The notes under the pieces: generated by a model
The model's input: only the letters and a program-made list of their open reading frames with translations
Databases searched by the model: none
Told to the model about the DNA's origin: nothing
Origin: Streptomyces rubrogriseus
GTDB lineage: Bacteria > Actinomycetota > Actinomycetes > Streptomycetales > Streptomycetaceae
DNA: 64,000 nucleotides
Reading direction: 5' to 3'
Assembly: GCF_027947575.1 (NCBI RefSeq)
Contig: NZ_CP116256.1
Location: 6,572,001-6,636,000, forward strand
Shown: piece after piece, positions 29,979 to 39,305 of the stretch
Layout of the letters: every line of letters starts with the position of its first letter
Numbering within the stretch: the stretch's first letter is position 1
Position numbers and translations under genes: made by a program

Positions 29979-31991
29979 TCAGCCGATGGCGCGGCGGACG
30001 TTCTCCCGCCGGGACGGGCCCGGGGCGGCTTCCGCGATCCACGGGCCGGTGCCCGACGGGTCGACGACGCCCTCCTCCAGCCACTCGTAGGCACCTCCGA
30101 GCACGCCCTTGACGACCTTGCGGTCCAGGTCGTCGGTGTTGCTCCACAGGCGGCCGAAGAGTTCCTCGACGCGGATGCGGGACTGGCGGCAGAAGGCGTC
30201 GGCGAGCTGGTACGCCTCGCGGCCGTGGTCGTCCTTCACGCGCAGGTGCTCGGCGCGCACGCACGCGGCGCTCATCGCGAACAGCTCCGCGCCGATGTCG
30301 ACGATCCGGCCCAGGAAGCCCTGCTTGGTCTCCATCCGGCCCTGCCAGCGGGACATGGCGTAGAAGGTGGAGCGGGCGAGCTTGCGGGCGGTGCGCTCGA
30401 CGTAGCGCAGGTGGGAGGAGAGGTCGGGGTGGCCCGAGGGGTGGAAATCCGCGTACGAGCGCGGGAGTTGACCGGGGCCCGCGACGAGCTTCGGCAGCCA
30501 CTTGGCGTAGAAGACGCCGGCCTGCGCGCCCGCCCTCGCCTTGTCGGAGAGGGTCTTGTCGGGGTCGATCAGGTCGCCGGCGACGGAGAGGTGGGCGTCG
30601 ACCGCCTCGCGCGCGATCAGCAGGTGCATGATCTCGGTGGAGCCCTCGAAGATGCGGTTGATGCGCAGGTCCCGCAGGAGTTGCTCGGCGGGGACCGCGC
30701 GCTCGCCGCGGGCTTCGAGGGAGGCCGCGGTCTCGAAGCCCCGGCCGCCGCGGATCTGGACCAGTTCGTCGGCCATCAGGCAGGCCATCTCGGAGCCGTA
30801 GAGCTTGGCCAGGGCGGCCTCGATGCGGATGTCGTTGCGGTCCTCGTCGGCCATCTGGGAGGAGAGGTCGAGGACGGCCTCCAGCGCGAAGGTCGTCGCC
30901 GCGATGAAGGAGATCTTGGAGCCGACCGCCTCGTGCAGCGCGACCGGCTTGCCCCACTGCTCTCGCACCGCCGACCACTCGCGGGCGATCTTCAGACACC
31001 ATTTGCCCGCCCCGACGCACATCGCGGGGAGGGAGAGGCGGCCGGTGTTGAGGGTGGTGAGCGCGATCTTGAGGCCGGCGCCCTCCGGACCGATGCGGTT
31101 GGCGGCGGGCACCCGGACCCGGTGGAAGCGGGTGACGCCGTTCTCCAGGCCGCGCAGGCCCATGAAGGCGTTGCGGTTCTCCACCGTGATGCCTTCGGAG
31201 GCCGCCTCGACGACGAAGGCGGTGATGCCCCCCTTGCCGTCCTTGACGTCCTTGCCGTCCTTGCCGTCCCTGCCTCCCTCGCCCTTCTGCGGCTTCGGGA
31301 CGCGGGCCATGACGACGAGCAGGTCGGCGACCACGCCGTTGGTGGTCCACAGTTTCACGCCGTCCAGGACGTAGTCGTCGCCGTCCCGGACGGCCGTGGT
31401 GGCCAGGCGGGCCGGGTCGGAGCCGACGTCCGGCTCGGTGAGCAGGAAGGCCGAGATGTCGGTGCGGGCGCAGCGGGGCAGGAAGGTGTCCTTCTGCTCC
31501 TGGGTGCCGAACATCTTCAGCGGCTGCGGCACGCCGATCGACTGGTGGGCGGAGAGCAGCGCGCCGATCGCGGGGTTCGCGGATCCGACCAGGGCGAGGG
31601 CCTTGTTGTAGTAGACCTGGGTCAGGCCGAGGCCGCCGTACTTGGTGTCGATCTTCATGCCGAAGGCGCCCAGCTCCTTCAGCCCGGTGATCACGTCGTC
31701 GGGGATCCGCGCGTCGCGCTCGATCACCGCCCCGTCGATCTTCGTCTCGCAGAAGTCGCGCAGCTTGGCGAGGAACTCCTCGCCGCGCTGTACGTCCTGG
31801 TCGGCCGGGAGCGGGTGGGGGTGGAGGAGGTCGAGACGGAAGCGGCCGAGGAACAGCTCCTTGGCGAAGCTGGGCTTGCGCCAGTCCTGTTCCCGGGCCG
31901 CCTCCGCGACCTGGCGGGCCTCACGTTCGGTGACGGTGGGTCGGGAGGAGGGAGAAGCAGAGGAAGAGGAGGGGGTGGGTGGTGCGGACAT
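29979..31991 (-). CDS. Acyl-CoA dehydrogenase, long form
   Basis: A 670-aa flavoenzyme. I start it at ATG 31991, which has GAGGTGA close upstream; an in-frame GTG at 32000 would add three residues. After a Ser/Pro-rich N-terminus come the three acyl-CoA dehydrogenase parts: the N-terminal helical domain, the middle beta domain (AFLLTEPDVGSDPARLATTA) and the C-terminal helices (RGGRGFETAASL near residue 455). It then continues about 150 residues beyond the usual 380-400-aa family length, like the long actinobacterial members. A 9-base tandem repeat in the middle domain adds the sequence DGKDGKDVKDGKGG. Substrate unknown. It lies divergent to the LacI gene. Confidence 0.9.
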   Translation of the reverse strand: MSAPPTPSSSSASPSSRPTVTEREARQVAEAAREQDWRKPSFAKELFLGRFRLDLLHPHPLPADQDVQRGEEFLAKLRDFCETKIDGAVIERDARIPDDVITGLKELGAFGMKIDTKYGGLGLTQVYYNKALALVGSANPAIGALLSAHQSIGVPQPLKMFGTQEQKDTFLPRCARTDISAFLLTEPDVGSDPARLATTAVRDGDDYVLDGVKLWTTNGVVADLLVVMARVPKPQKGEGGRDGKDGKDVKDGKGGITAFVVEAASEGITVENRNAFMGLRGLENGVTRFHRVRVPAANRIGPEGAGLKIALTTLNTGRLSLPAMCVGAGKWCLKIAREWSAVREQWGKPVALHEAVGSKISFIAATTFALEAVLDLSSQMADEDRNDIRIEAALAKLYGSEMACLMADELVQIRGGRGFETAASLEARGERAVPAEQLLRDLRINRIFEGSTEIMHLLIAREAVDAHLSVAGDLIDPDKTLSDKARAGAQAGVFYAKWLPKLVAGPGQLPRSYADFHPSGHPDLSSHLRYVERTARKLARSTFYAMSRWQGRMETKQGFLGRIVDIGAELFAMSAACVRAEHLRVKDDHGREAYQLADAFCRQSRIRVEELFGRLWSNTDDLDRKVVKGVLGGAYEWLEEGVVDPSGTGPWIAEAAPGPSRRENVRRAIG
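31232..31267 (-). repeat. 9-bp tandem repeat within the acyl-CoA dehydrogenase gene
   Basis: Four 9-base units (CCTTGCCGT, CCTTGACGT, CCTTGCCGT, CCTTGCCGT) lie in frame and code for repeated Asp-Gly-Lys or Asp-Val-Lys. The number of units can change without breaking the frame. Confidence 0.75.
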
Positions 31992-32161
31992 GAGGCTCAC
32001 CTCGCCACGATTCGTCCTGCACGAACTTGCGGACGTACGTTACTAGTCGGTGCTACCCGATCGTATGTACCCGATCCGGGGCGACCCAGCCACCCTTCGT
32101 GCGGCCGTTCGGCCGATACTGCGGGGGGAGACCGGGAGACGGGAACGCGGAGGACGAGCGA

Positions 32162-32177
32162 GTCGAAGCGCTTCGAC
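32162..32177. promoter_or_regulatory. LacI-type operator 1
   Basis: GTCGAAGCGCTTCGAC is a perfect 16-bp palindrome in the gap between the acyl-CoA dehydrogenase and LacI genes. Its core GAAGCGCTTC with a central CG has the form bound by LacI/GalR regulators. Three more copies occur at 32252, 42144 and 42253. Confidence 0.8.
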
Positions 32178-32251
32178 GGACTATGGACACCCACCCACAC
32201 TGCGGCTACTGTCGAACCACCCTCGCCCCACTCCTACTGGTCCCGCGCGCT

Positions 32252-32267
32252 GTCGAAGCGCTTCACA
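32252..32267. promoter_or_regulatory. LacI-type operator 2, at the LacI gene start
   Basis: GTCGAAGCGCTTCACA keeps the full core and ends 16 bases before the LacI start codon, next to its ribosome-binding site. This suggests autoregulation. Confidence 0.78.
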
Positions 32268-32283
32268 AAACTTGGAGAGCCGG

Positions 32284-33297
32284 ATGGTCACCCTCGCCGA
32301 GGTCGCCCAGCACGCCGGAGTCTCGGCGAGCACGGTGAGCTATGTCCTCAGCGGCAAGCGGTCCATCTCCACCACCACCCGGCAGCGGGTCGAGGAGAGC
32401 ATCCGGAAGCTCGGCTACCACCCGAACGCCGGTGCCCGCGCACTGGCCAGCAGCAGGTCGAACATCATCGCCCTCATGATCCCGCTGCGCACCGACATGT
32501 ACGTACCGGTGATGATGGAGATCGCCATCGCGGTCGCGGCCGGTGCGCGCACCCACGGGTACGACATCCTGCTGCTCACCGGCGAGGAGGGCCCCGACGC
32601 GGTGCGCCGGGTCACCGGCAGCGGGCTCGCCGACGCGATGATCCTCATGGACGTCGAGCTCGACGACGAGCGGCTCCCCCTGCTGCGAGGCACCGACCAG
32701 CCGTCCGTCCTGATCGGACTCCCCGCCGACACGGAGGGCCTCACCTGCGTCGACTTGGACTTCCGGGCGACCGGCGCGCTGTGCGTGGAGCACCTGGCGC
32801 AGCTGGGGCACCGCGACATCGCCGTCATAGGCGAGGCCGCCGCCGTCTACGAACGGCACACCGGATTCGCCGAGCGCACCCTCGACGGGCTGCGCACCCG
32901 CGCCCGCGAGCTGGGTCTGCGGCTGCTGCACCGGCCCTGCGAGGGCGGGTACGACGCGATGGCCGCGACGTTGGCCCGCGTCTTCGACGAACGCCCGGAC
33001 ACCACGGGGTTCGTCGTCCAGAACGAGGCGGCCGTCGAGCCGCTGCTCGCCCTGCTGCGCCAGCAGGGGCGGGCCGTGCCGGAGGACGTGTCGGTGGTCG
33101 CGGTCTGCCCCGAGCAGGTCGCCACCCAGGCCTCGGTGCGGCTCACCTCGGTCGCGGTGCCCGCGCAGGAGATGGGGCGGCGGGCCGTGGAACAGCTGGT
33201 CGCCAAGCTCGACGGCCGGGGCAGCGACGAGGTCGTGCTGCTCGCGCCGGAGCTGACCGTCCGGGCCAGCTCCGGACCGGCACCCGTCGGGCCCTAG
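32284..33297 (+). CDS. LacI-family transcriptional regulator of the glycoside-use locus
   Basis: A 337-aa LacI/GalR regulator starting at ATG 32284 (GGAG upstream). The N-terminal helix-turn-helix is VTLAEVAQHAGVSASTVSYV, with the hinge helix NAGARALAS near residue 55. The rest is a periplasmic-binding-protein-like effector domain (NIIALMIPLRTDMYVPVMME; HLAQLGHRDIAVIGE). Palindromes matching its family's operator type stand before its own gene and before both promoters of the nearby ABC/GH operon and the GH3 gene, 10 kb away. I infer that it represses this set until an oligosaccharide binds. The effector is unknown. Confidence 0.9.
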   Translation: MVTLAEVAQHAGVSASTVSYVLSGKRSISTTTRQRVEESIRKLGYHPNAGARALASSRSNIIALMIPLRTDMYVPVMMEIAIAVAAGARTHGYDILLLTGEEGPDAVRRVTGSGLADAMILMDVELDDERLPLLRGTDQPSVLIGLPADTEGLTCVDLDFRATGALCVEHLAQLGHRDIAVIGEAAAVYERHTGFAERTLDGLRTRARELGLRLLHRPCEGGYDAMAATLARVFDERPDTTGFVVQNEAAVEPLLALLRQQGRAVPEDVSVVAVCPEQVATQASVRLTSVAVPAQEMGRRAVEQLVAKLDGRGSDEVVLLAPELTVRASSGPAPVGP

Positions 33298-33313
33298 GGG
33301 TGTGAATTGCCGA

Positions 33314-33347
33314 GCGCGGGGGCCGGTCCCGGGACCGGCCCCCGCGC
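33314..33347. terminator. Bidirectional terminator between the LacI and GH12 genes
   Basis: GCGCGGGGGCCGGTCCC at 33314-33330 is followed directly by its exact reverse complement at 33331-33347. The 34-base perfect palindrome sits between two converging genes and could end both transcripts. Confidence 0.8.
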
Positions 33348-33368
33348 CGTGGCGCGCGGGTGCCGTGG

Positions 33369-34103
33369 TCAGCCGCCGCTGACCGTCAGGTTGTTGGTGC
33401 GGAAGTCGAGGCCGCCGGCGGACGAGGTGATCTCGTAGCCGAACTGCACGTCGCCGATGGTCTCGTTGCCCATCCAGCCCTTGGTGTCCTTGATCCATTT
33501 CAGGATCGGGAGGATGTTCACGGTGCCGGAGTTCGAGTCCGAGGTGCGCAGGAACGAGAAGACCTCGTTGGCACCGTTGTTCCCCTTGTAGACGTCCCAG
33601 GTGTGGCCGCCGAGGCTGACGGACCCCTGCGAGGTGCCGAGGGGGCCGACGGCGCCGTTGTGGTTGACCCAGAGCATGATCTCGTAGTCGTAGTCCGTGT
33701 CCCAGATGTCGTACGAGGTGTTGTACGCGCCGGACGACGGAACCGTGACGTTGTAGCTGCTGGTGAGCGCGGAGAGGGAGGTGATCGGCTTGTTGATCAC
33801 CTTCTTGGCGTTCGGGTAGGACTTGATGCCACCGGTGTTCGGGTGGTCGGCCCAGACGCCCCAGTTGGTACCGGAGTTGGCCCAGACGCACTGGCTGCCT
33901 GCGCCGGATCCCCAGATGTTGTTGTAGAGGGTGTAGCCGTTCAGGCTCGTGTTGCCCCACTGGTCGCAGGAGTTCCAGACGGCGGCCTGGGCGGGGGCGG
34001 CGGCGAGTCCGACGGTGGCGCCGAGCGCGAGGGCCGGGGCGAGGAGGGCGGTCAGGGTGCGCGTGCGGGCGCGGGTACGGGTGGGGCGCGTGCGTGGTGC
34101 CAT
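33369..34103 (-). CDS. Secreted GH12 endoglucanase/xyloglucanase
   Basis: A 244-aa secreted glycoside hydrolase of family 12. ATG 34103 is preceded by GGAAGGAAA. An Arg-rich N-region and hydrophobic segment end at APAQA, giving a signal peptide of about 40 residues. The mature part starts AVWNSCDQWGNTSLNGYTLY. The catalytic Glu pair of GH12 is visible in YEIMLWVNHNG (nucleophile) and FGYEITSSAGG (acid/base). GH12 enzymes retain configuration and cut internal beta-1,4-glucan or xyloglucan bonds. There is no carbohydrate-binding module. It is the last gene of the six-gene minus operon, 38 bases after GH95, and the only obviously secreted enzyme of the set. Confidence 0.92.
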   Translation of the reverse strand: MAPRTRPTRTRARTRTLTALLAPALALGATVGLAAAPAQAAVWNSCDQWGNTSLNGYTLYNNIWGSGAGSQCVWANSGTNWGVWADHPNTGGIKSYPNAKKVINKPITSLSALTSSYNVTVPSSGAYNTSYDIWDTDYDYEIMLWVNHNGAVGPLGTSQGSVSLGGHTWDVYKGNNGANEVFSFLRTSDSNSGTVNILPILKWIKDTKGWMGNETIGDVQFGYEITSSAGGLDFRTNNLTVSGG

Positions 34104-34141
34104 GGCGTTTCCTTCCATGGGTGAGGGGACGTGCGCTGGTG

Positions 34142-36367
34142 CTACCGCGCCGGGACGCTGATGACGCGGTCCTCCCCGGCGGTGAGGTCGAGCGGTTCGG
34201 CGCCGGAGGGGGTCCGGAGTTCGATGCGGCGGGTGCGGGCGGGGCGCAGGACGGCCGTCGCGCCGCCGTCGGGCCTCCAGGTGAGGTCGAGTACGGCACC
34301 GAACCGGGTGCGTACGCCCCTGAGTTCGCCCTGCGGGCAGGAGGCGGGGAGCGCCGGGAGCAGGACCAGCCGGCCGGGGGTGGACTGCACGAGCATCTCG
34401 ACGAGCACGGCGGGCAGGGCGTGCGCGGCGTCCGCGTTGTAGACGTCGCGGCGGGGGTAGTGCGCGCTCATCAGGGACGCGTGGAAGTAGTCGCCGCCGA
34501 GCACCTGCCCCAGCGCGTGCCCGACCCCGGCTCCGTCCCGGAGGCGGGCCGCGACCAGGGCGTGGTGGAGGTGGCCGTGGGCGGAGTCGTTCTCGGCGCC
34601 GCGCAGGGTCAGTGCGCGGTGGGCCGCCCGGGCGAGGCCGGGGGTGTCGTACGGGTTGATCTCGTCCAGCGGCCAGACGCCGTAGAGGTGGCTGAGGTGG
34701 CGGTGGTCGTAGGTGTCCGCCAGGCCGGGCCACGCCCACTCCGCGAGGGCGCCGTCGGCGTTGACCCGGTGCGCCGGGAGGCGGTCGGCGAGGGCGCGCC
34801 AGCGGTCGGCGTGCTCGGGGTGGCGGTCGGCGGCGGTCAGCAGGGCGTGCCGGGCGGCGGAGAGGTCCATGGCCGCGTTCAGGGCGCCCCAACTCGCGCC
34901 CGCGGGACGGTTCTCGGGCGAGTAGGAGGGGACGACGACCAGGTGGCCGTGCTCGTCGGCGCGGTGGAGGAAGTCCTCGTAGAAGAGCGCGACTTCGGCC
35001 AGGGCGGCGGTGGTGCGCGGATCGTGGACACCTCGGGTCTCGTCGTGGTCGACGAGGGGCTTGAGCAGCCAGTCGGCGCCCGCGGTCCACAGGTGCAGCG
35101 GGTACTCGCGGCTGAAGTGGTACGTGTGGCCGCACTCGCCGTCGGTGTGCGAGGGCGCGACCACACCCCGGGCGCCGAAGATCTCGCGGGCGTTGTCCCG
35201 CCAGTCGGGCAGTTGCCGGTGGACCAGCGCGGCGTGGGCCTCGGTGACCTCGGGGAGGGCGGCGGCCGCGGCGGAGGCGGTCTGGAGGTTGAGGTTGGCG
35301 TTGGTGGTGAAGGCGCCGGACCAGGCGGTGTTCCAGTCGCCGGTCCACAGGCCGGTGAGGCGGGGCGGGAGCAGGCCGCTCGCCGACAGCAGGTGGTAGC
35401 GGCCGGCGGCGAAGAGCCGCTCCAGCAGGGCGGGGCCGCCGGGCCGGGCGAGCAGTGCCGAGCCGGGCAGGGCGCGTTCGGCGGGGTCGGCGGCGAGGTC
35501 GAGGGTGACTCGGTCGTACGCGGTGCGGTGCCTGGTCAGGTGCCGGGCGAGGAGGTCGTCGTACGGTGCCGCGTACGGGGCGCCGTCCAGCAGGTCGCGC
35601 AGGGCGCGGCTCTCGACGACCGTGTCCAGCTCGCCGGTGTGGCGGCGCACCCGGGTGAGGAGCAGCACCTCGGTGGCGCCCTCGACGAGGACGCCCGGCG
35701 GGGCCAGCTTCACGGTGCCGCCGGTGACGGCGGCGAGGGTGACGCCGGTGTAGGCGAGGTCGCTGCCGGGGTAGCGGGCGCGCAGGGTGAGCAGGGCGCC
35801 CTCGGGGGCGAGGACGGCGCCGTGGCCGATGCGGAGTCCGGCGGGGGCGCCGGGCAGGCGGGGGTCGAGGGAGAGGTAGAGGGCGAGGTGCGGGGCGGTG
35901 ACGCGCTGGACGATCACGTCGTCGGCGCGGGAGACGAAGACGCGGCTGGTCCAGTCGCCGCGGGTGGCCGTGGTCTCGCCGGTGGTGAAGTCGACGGCGC
36001 GGTGGTAGGGGGCGCGGGTGCCGTGGGTGTCGTCCTCCGGTGGCCGGTTCAGGCGCAGTTGGAAGGCCGGGTGGAAGGGGCGCACCCACTGCAGCGGACG
36101 GCCGTCGGTGAAGTCCTCGGCGGCGGTGGCGTCCCCGGCCAGCAGCCGGTCCTGGAGGGCGCCGAGTCCGGCGGCGAGCGCGGGCGGGCGGCGGTGTCCG
36201 TCGTCCCCGTCGGGGCGGACGAGGGTGTGGTGGGTGACGATCACCCGGTCGGCGTCCGGATCGCCGGACACGAGGACGCCGTGGTGGCCGTTGCCGCTCA
36301 GGAAGGCGTCCTCCCAGCGGGCGGCGGGTTCCGGCTCCCAGGTGCCGTGGACGGGCGTGGCGCTCAT
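34142..36367 (-). CDS. GH95 family alpha-L-fucosidase-like enzyme
   Basis: A 741-aa protein with the GH95 layout: an N-terminal beta domain (WEDAFLSGNGHHGVLVSG is a typical opening), a linker, a central (alpha/alpha)6 barrel from about residue 310 to 640 (GLWTGDWNTAWSGAFTTNAN; HTYHFSREYPLHLW) and a C-terminal beta domain. GH95 members are mostly 1,2-alpha-L-fucosidases, with some acting on galactose linkages. No signal peptide is visible, so it should act on imported oligosaccharides in the cytoplasm. The start overlaps the GH42 stop by 4 bases, and GH12 follows. Confidence 0.85.
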   Translation of the reverse strand: MSATPVHGTWEPEPAARWEDAFLSGNGHHGVLVSGDPDADRVIVTHHTLVRPDGDDGHRRPPALAAGLGALQDRLLAGDATAAEDFTDGRPLQWVRPFHPAFQLRLNRPPEDDTHGTRAPYHRAVDFTTGETTATRGDWTSRVFVSRADDVIVQRVTAPHLALYLSLDPRLPGAPAGLRIGHGAVLAPEGALLTLRARYPGSDLAYTGVTLAAVTGGTVKLAPPGVLVEGATEVLLLTRVRRHTGELDTVVESRALRDLLDGAPYAAPYDDLLARHLTRHRTAYDRVTLDLAADPAERALPGSALLARPGGPALLERLFAAGRYHLLSASGLLPPRLTGLWTGDWNTAWSGAFTTNANLNLQTASAAAAALPEVTEAHAALVHRQLPDWRDNAREIFGARGVVAPSHTDGECGHTYHFSREYPLHLWTAGADWLLKPLVDHDETRGVHDPRTTAALAEVALFYEDFLHRADEHGHLVVVPSYSPENRPAGASWGALNAAMDLSAARHALLTAADRHPEHADRWRALADRLPAHRVNADGALAEWAWPGLADTYDHRHLSHLYGVWPLDEINPYDTPGLARAAHRALTLRGAENDSAHGHLHHALVAARLRDGAGVGHALGQVLGGDYFHASLMSAHYPRRDVYNADAAHALPAVLVEMLVQSTPGRLVLLPALPASCPQGELRGVRTRFGAVLDLTWRPDGGATAVLRPARTRRIELRTPSGAEPLDLTAGEDRVISVPAR

Positions 36368-38334
36368 GGCTTCAGCACCGCCGCGCCGTAGCGGCCGAGG
36401 GTGATCCGGTCGGTTGCCGTCGTCCGCGTCAGCAGGTCGTGGTGGGTGCCCGGGAGGTCGACGGTGACCGGTTCGCGGCCGTGGTTGAGCAGGAACAGCA
36501 GGTCACCGCGCCGGACCGCCTCGACGCCGTCCGGCAGCCCGTCGAGCACCGGCCGGACGCCCGCGTCGGCGGCGGCGCGAGCCAGCAGCGCGCGCAGCCG
36601 GTCCGGCTCGGGGAGCGTGGAGAGGTACCAGGCGCGGCCCTTGCGCAGGACGGCCGGCAGTCCGTCGAGTTCCCCGCCCCGGTAGGCGATCGTCTCGTCC
36701 GCGGTGCCGTCGGGCTCGAGTTCCTCGGACCACAGGGTGCCGCGCAGGCCGCCCTCGCACTCGGCTTCCTCGCCCGGCCGGAGCGGCCACCACTCGTGCA
36801 GGGTGCGGATGCCGAACAGCTCGCGCAGCCGGACGTCCATGGCACCGGGCCGTATCCGGTCGTCCTGGTCGGCGACACCGGTCAGGAAGCCGCAGACGAG
36901 GGTGGCGCCGCCACGCACGTGGGCGACGAGGTTGTCGACGGCCGCGTCGGTGAGGAGGTAGAGCTGCGGGACGACCACGAGCCGGTAGCCGGTCAGGTCG
37001 TGGTCGGGGCGGGCGAAGTCGGTGGTGAGACCGGCCTGCCAGAGCGCGCGGTGCCAGGCCCTCAGGACGTCCGGGTAGTCGAACTCGCGGGAGGGCCGGG
37101 CCTCCTGGTCGCCCGCCCACCAGGAGTGCCAGTCGTGCAGGACGGCCACCTCGGCGGCGACCGCGCCGCCGGTGACGTGCGGGGCGATCCGGGCCAGGTC
37201 CGCGCCGAGCCGCTCGACCTCCTGGTAGGTACGCCCCCGCTCCCCCGCGTGGGAGACCATCCCGGAGTGGAACTTCTCGGCGCCCTGCCGCGACTGGCGC
37301 CACTGGAAGTAGCAGACGGCGTCCGCGCCGCGGGCCACCGCCTGGAGCGACCAGAGGCGGTTGAGGCCGCGCGGCTTGGGGTGGTTCACGCCCCGCCAGT
37401 TGACGGCGCCGGCCGCCTGCTCCATGAGCATCCACGGGCCGCGGGCCTGGGAGCGGGTCATGTCCTGGACCAGGGCACCCTCCTGGGCGCCGAACGGGTC
37501 GCGCGGGTCGGGATAGAGGTCGACGGAGACGACGTCCTCCTCCTCGGCCCAGCGCCAGGCGTCCTGGCCGGACCACAGCGGCATGAAGTTGGTGGTGACC
37601 GGGATGTGCGGGGTGTGGCGGCGGACGATGTCGCGCTCGGCGGTGTAACACTCCAGGAGCATGTCGGAGGTGAAGCGCCGGAAGTCCAGCACCTGGCTGG
37701 GGTTCCTCAGGTAGTGGGCGCGGCGGGGCGGGGCGACCTCGGCCCAGTCGCCGTAGCCCTGGCTCCAGAAGGCGGTGCCCCAGGCGGTGTTGAGGGCGTC
37801 GAGGGTGCGGTAGCGGTCCTGGAGCCAGCGGCGGAAGCGGGTGGCGGCCTCGTCGCCGTGGTCGTAGGTGCAGTACTCGTTGTTGATGTGCCACAGGGTG
37901 AGCGCGGGATGGCCCCCGTACCGCGCGGCCAGTGCCTCGGTGATGGCGGCGGCGTGTCGGCGGTAGACGGTGCTGGAGTGCGAGAAGTGCTGCCGGCCGC
38001 CCCACCACTCGGTGCGGCCGTCGGCGTCGCGGGGCAGGGTGTCGGGGTGCAGGTGCCCCAGCCAGGGCGGGGGCGAAGCGGTGGGGGTGGCGAGGACGAC
38101 GCCGATACCGGCCTCGTGCAGCAGGTCCATGAGCCGGTCCAGCCAGCCGAAGTCGTGGACGCCCGGGCGTGGTTCGAGCTTCGACCAGGAGAAGACGCCG
38201 AGCGTGACGGAGTTGACGCCGGCTGCCTTCATCAGGCGTACGTCCTCGGGCCAGGTCTCCTCGGGCCACTGCTCGGGGTTGTAGTCGCCGCCGAAGAGGA
38301 TGCGCCGGCGGGTGGCGTCGGACAGGTCCGGCAT
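36364..38334 (-). CDS. GH42 beta-galactosidase
   Basis: A 656-aa GH42 enzyme. The TIM-barrel begins ILFGGDYNPEQWPEETWPED. Acid/base Glu153 lies in LWHINNEYCTYDHG and nucleophile Glu305 in MLMEQAAGAVNW, both as expected. The family's trimerisation and C-terminal beta domains follow. There is no signal peptide, so it is intracellular. It removes beta-linked galactose from oligosaccharides or galactosides. It follows the permease gene with a 1-base overlap and overlaps GH95 by 4 bases, so it is in the same operon as the transporter. Confidence 0.93.
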   Translation of the reverse strand: MPDLSDATRRRILFGGDYNPEQWPEETWPEDVRLMKAAGVNSVTLGVFSWSKLEPRPGVHDFGWLDRLMDLLHEAGIGVVLATPTASPPPWLGHLHPDTLPRDADGRTEWWGGRQHFSHSSTVYRRHAAAITEALAARYGGHPALTLWHINNEYCTYDHGDEAATRFRRWLQDRYRTLDALNTAWGTAFWSQGYGDWAEVAPPRRAHYLRNPSQVLDFRRFTSDMLLECYTAERDIVRRHTPHIPVTTNFMPLWSGQDAWRWAEEEDVVSVDLYPDPRDPFGAQEGALVQDMTRSQARGPWMLMEQAAGAVNWRGVNHPKPRGLNRLWSLQAVARGADAVCYFQWRQSRQGAEKFHSGMVSHAGERGRTYQEVERLGADLARIAPHVTGGAVAAEVAVLHDWHSWWAGDQEARPSREFDYPDVLRAWHRALWQAGLTTDFARPDHDLTGYRLVVVPQLYLLTDAAVDNLVAHVRGGATLVCGFLTGVADQDDRIRPGAMDVRLRELFGIRTLHEWWPLRPGEEAECEGGLRGTLWSEELEPDGTADETIAYRGGELDGLPAVLRKGRAWYLSTLPEPDRLRALLARAAADAGVRPVLDGLPDGVEAVRRGDLLFLLNHGREPVTVDLPGTHHDLLTRTTATDRITLGRYGAAVLKP

Positions 38335-39305
38335 CAGCCCTTCACCGCCCCGGTGAGCATGCCCTTCCTGAAGTGGCGCTGGACGAAGGGCGACAGGACG
38401 GCCACCGGCAGCAGGGCCATGACCATCACGGCCATCTGCACGGCCAGTCCGGACAGTTCACCGGTCTTGATCGCCTGGCCGAGGCCGACCGGTGCCTCCT
38501 GCTTCTGCACCAGCTGGATCATGACGTTCTGCAGGGGCAGCATGTCCTGGTCGTTCAGGTAGAGGGAGGCGTTGAACCAGGCGCTCCAGTAGCCGACGGC
38601 GTAGAAGAGGGTGATCACCGCGACGACCGCGCGGGACAGCGGCAGGACGATCCGCCACAGGATGCGCAGGTCCCCGGCGCCGTCGATGCGGGCGCTGTCG
38701 ATCAGTTCCTGGGAGATGCCCATGAAGAAGCCGCGCAGCACCAGGATGTTGAAGACGCTGATCGCGCTGGGCAGGATCAGCGCGAGGTAGCTGTCGGTCA
38801 GGCCCAGGGACTGCACCAGCAGATAGGTGGGGATGAGACCGGCGCTGAAGAACATCGTGGCGAGCAGCACCATGAGGATCCAGCGGTGTCCCAGCGAGCC
38901 GCTGCGGGAGAGCCCGTAGGCGCACAGCACGGACACCGCCATGGAGAACAGGGTGCCGACGAGTGTGACGCCGATGCTGACGAGGGCGGCGCGGGTGACC
39001 TGGCCGCCGCTGAGCAGCTCCTGGTAGGCGACGAAGGTGATGTCCTTGGGGATCATCACCAGGCCGCCCGCCTCGTCGATGGACCTGCGGCTGGAGAGGC
39101 TGGTGACGACGACGATCCACAGCGGGAAGAGGATGCCCAGGCAGGCCAGGAGCAGCACGAGTCCCTTGCCGGCGAGTCCGGCCCGGCTGGGCCTCTCCTC
39201 CCACACGGGGCGGGGCGGGGCCGCCCACGGGCGGGGCCGGCGGGCGGGTGTGCCGCTCGCGGCGGTCGTGTCCCGTACGGCTGTCGCTTCGGGTACGGCG
39301 GTCAC
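38334..39305 (-). CDS. Carbohydrate ABC transporter permease, MalG/YtcP type
   Basis: A 323-aa permease starting at GTG 39305, which overlaps the preceding permease stop by 4 bases (GTGA). About 40 residues of Pro/Arg-rich N-terminus are followed by six predicted membrane helices (first LVLLLACLGILFPLWIVVVT). The EAA loop with ELIDSARIDGAGDLRILWRI is the MalG-type signature. The open frame extends far upstream but only this part matches a permease. It pairs with the LplB-like permease as the membrane channel. No ATPase gene lies in the locus; a shared MsiK-type ATPase, known in Streptomyces, probably powers it. Confidence 0.93.
   Translation of the reverse strand: MTAVPEATAVRDTTAASGTPARRPRPWAAPPRPVWEERPSRAGLAGKGLVLLLACLGILFPLWIVVVTSLSSRRSIDEAGGLVMIPKDITFVAYQELLSGGQVTRAALVSIGVTLVGTLFSMAVSVLCAYGLSRSGSLGHRWILMVLLATMFFSAGLIPTYLLVQSLGLTDSYLALILPSAISVFNILVLRGFFMGISQELIDSARIDGAGDLRILWRIVLPLSRAVVAVITLFYAVGYWSAWFNASLYLNDQDMLPLQNVMIQLVQKQEAPVGLGQAIKTGELSGLAVQMAVMVMALLPVAVLSPFVQRHFRKGMLTGAVKG

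Noticed and set aside
32060..32160. A possible small gene between the acyl-CoA dehydrogenase and LacI genes
   Set aside because: Reading frames here lead into LacI without a ribosome site. The region is better explained as promoter and operator DNA.
28629..33305. 1558-aa plus-strand open frame
   Set aside because: It is the antisense shadow of dxr, the acyl-CoA dehydrogenase and other genes. Its translation is Gly/Val/Arg-rich with no domain, as expected from high-GC reverse frames.
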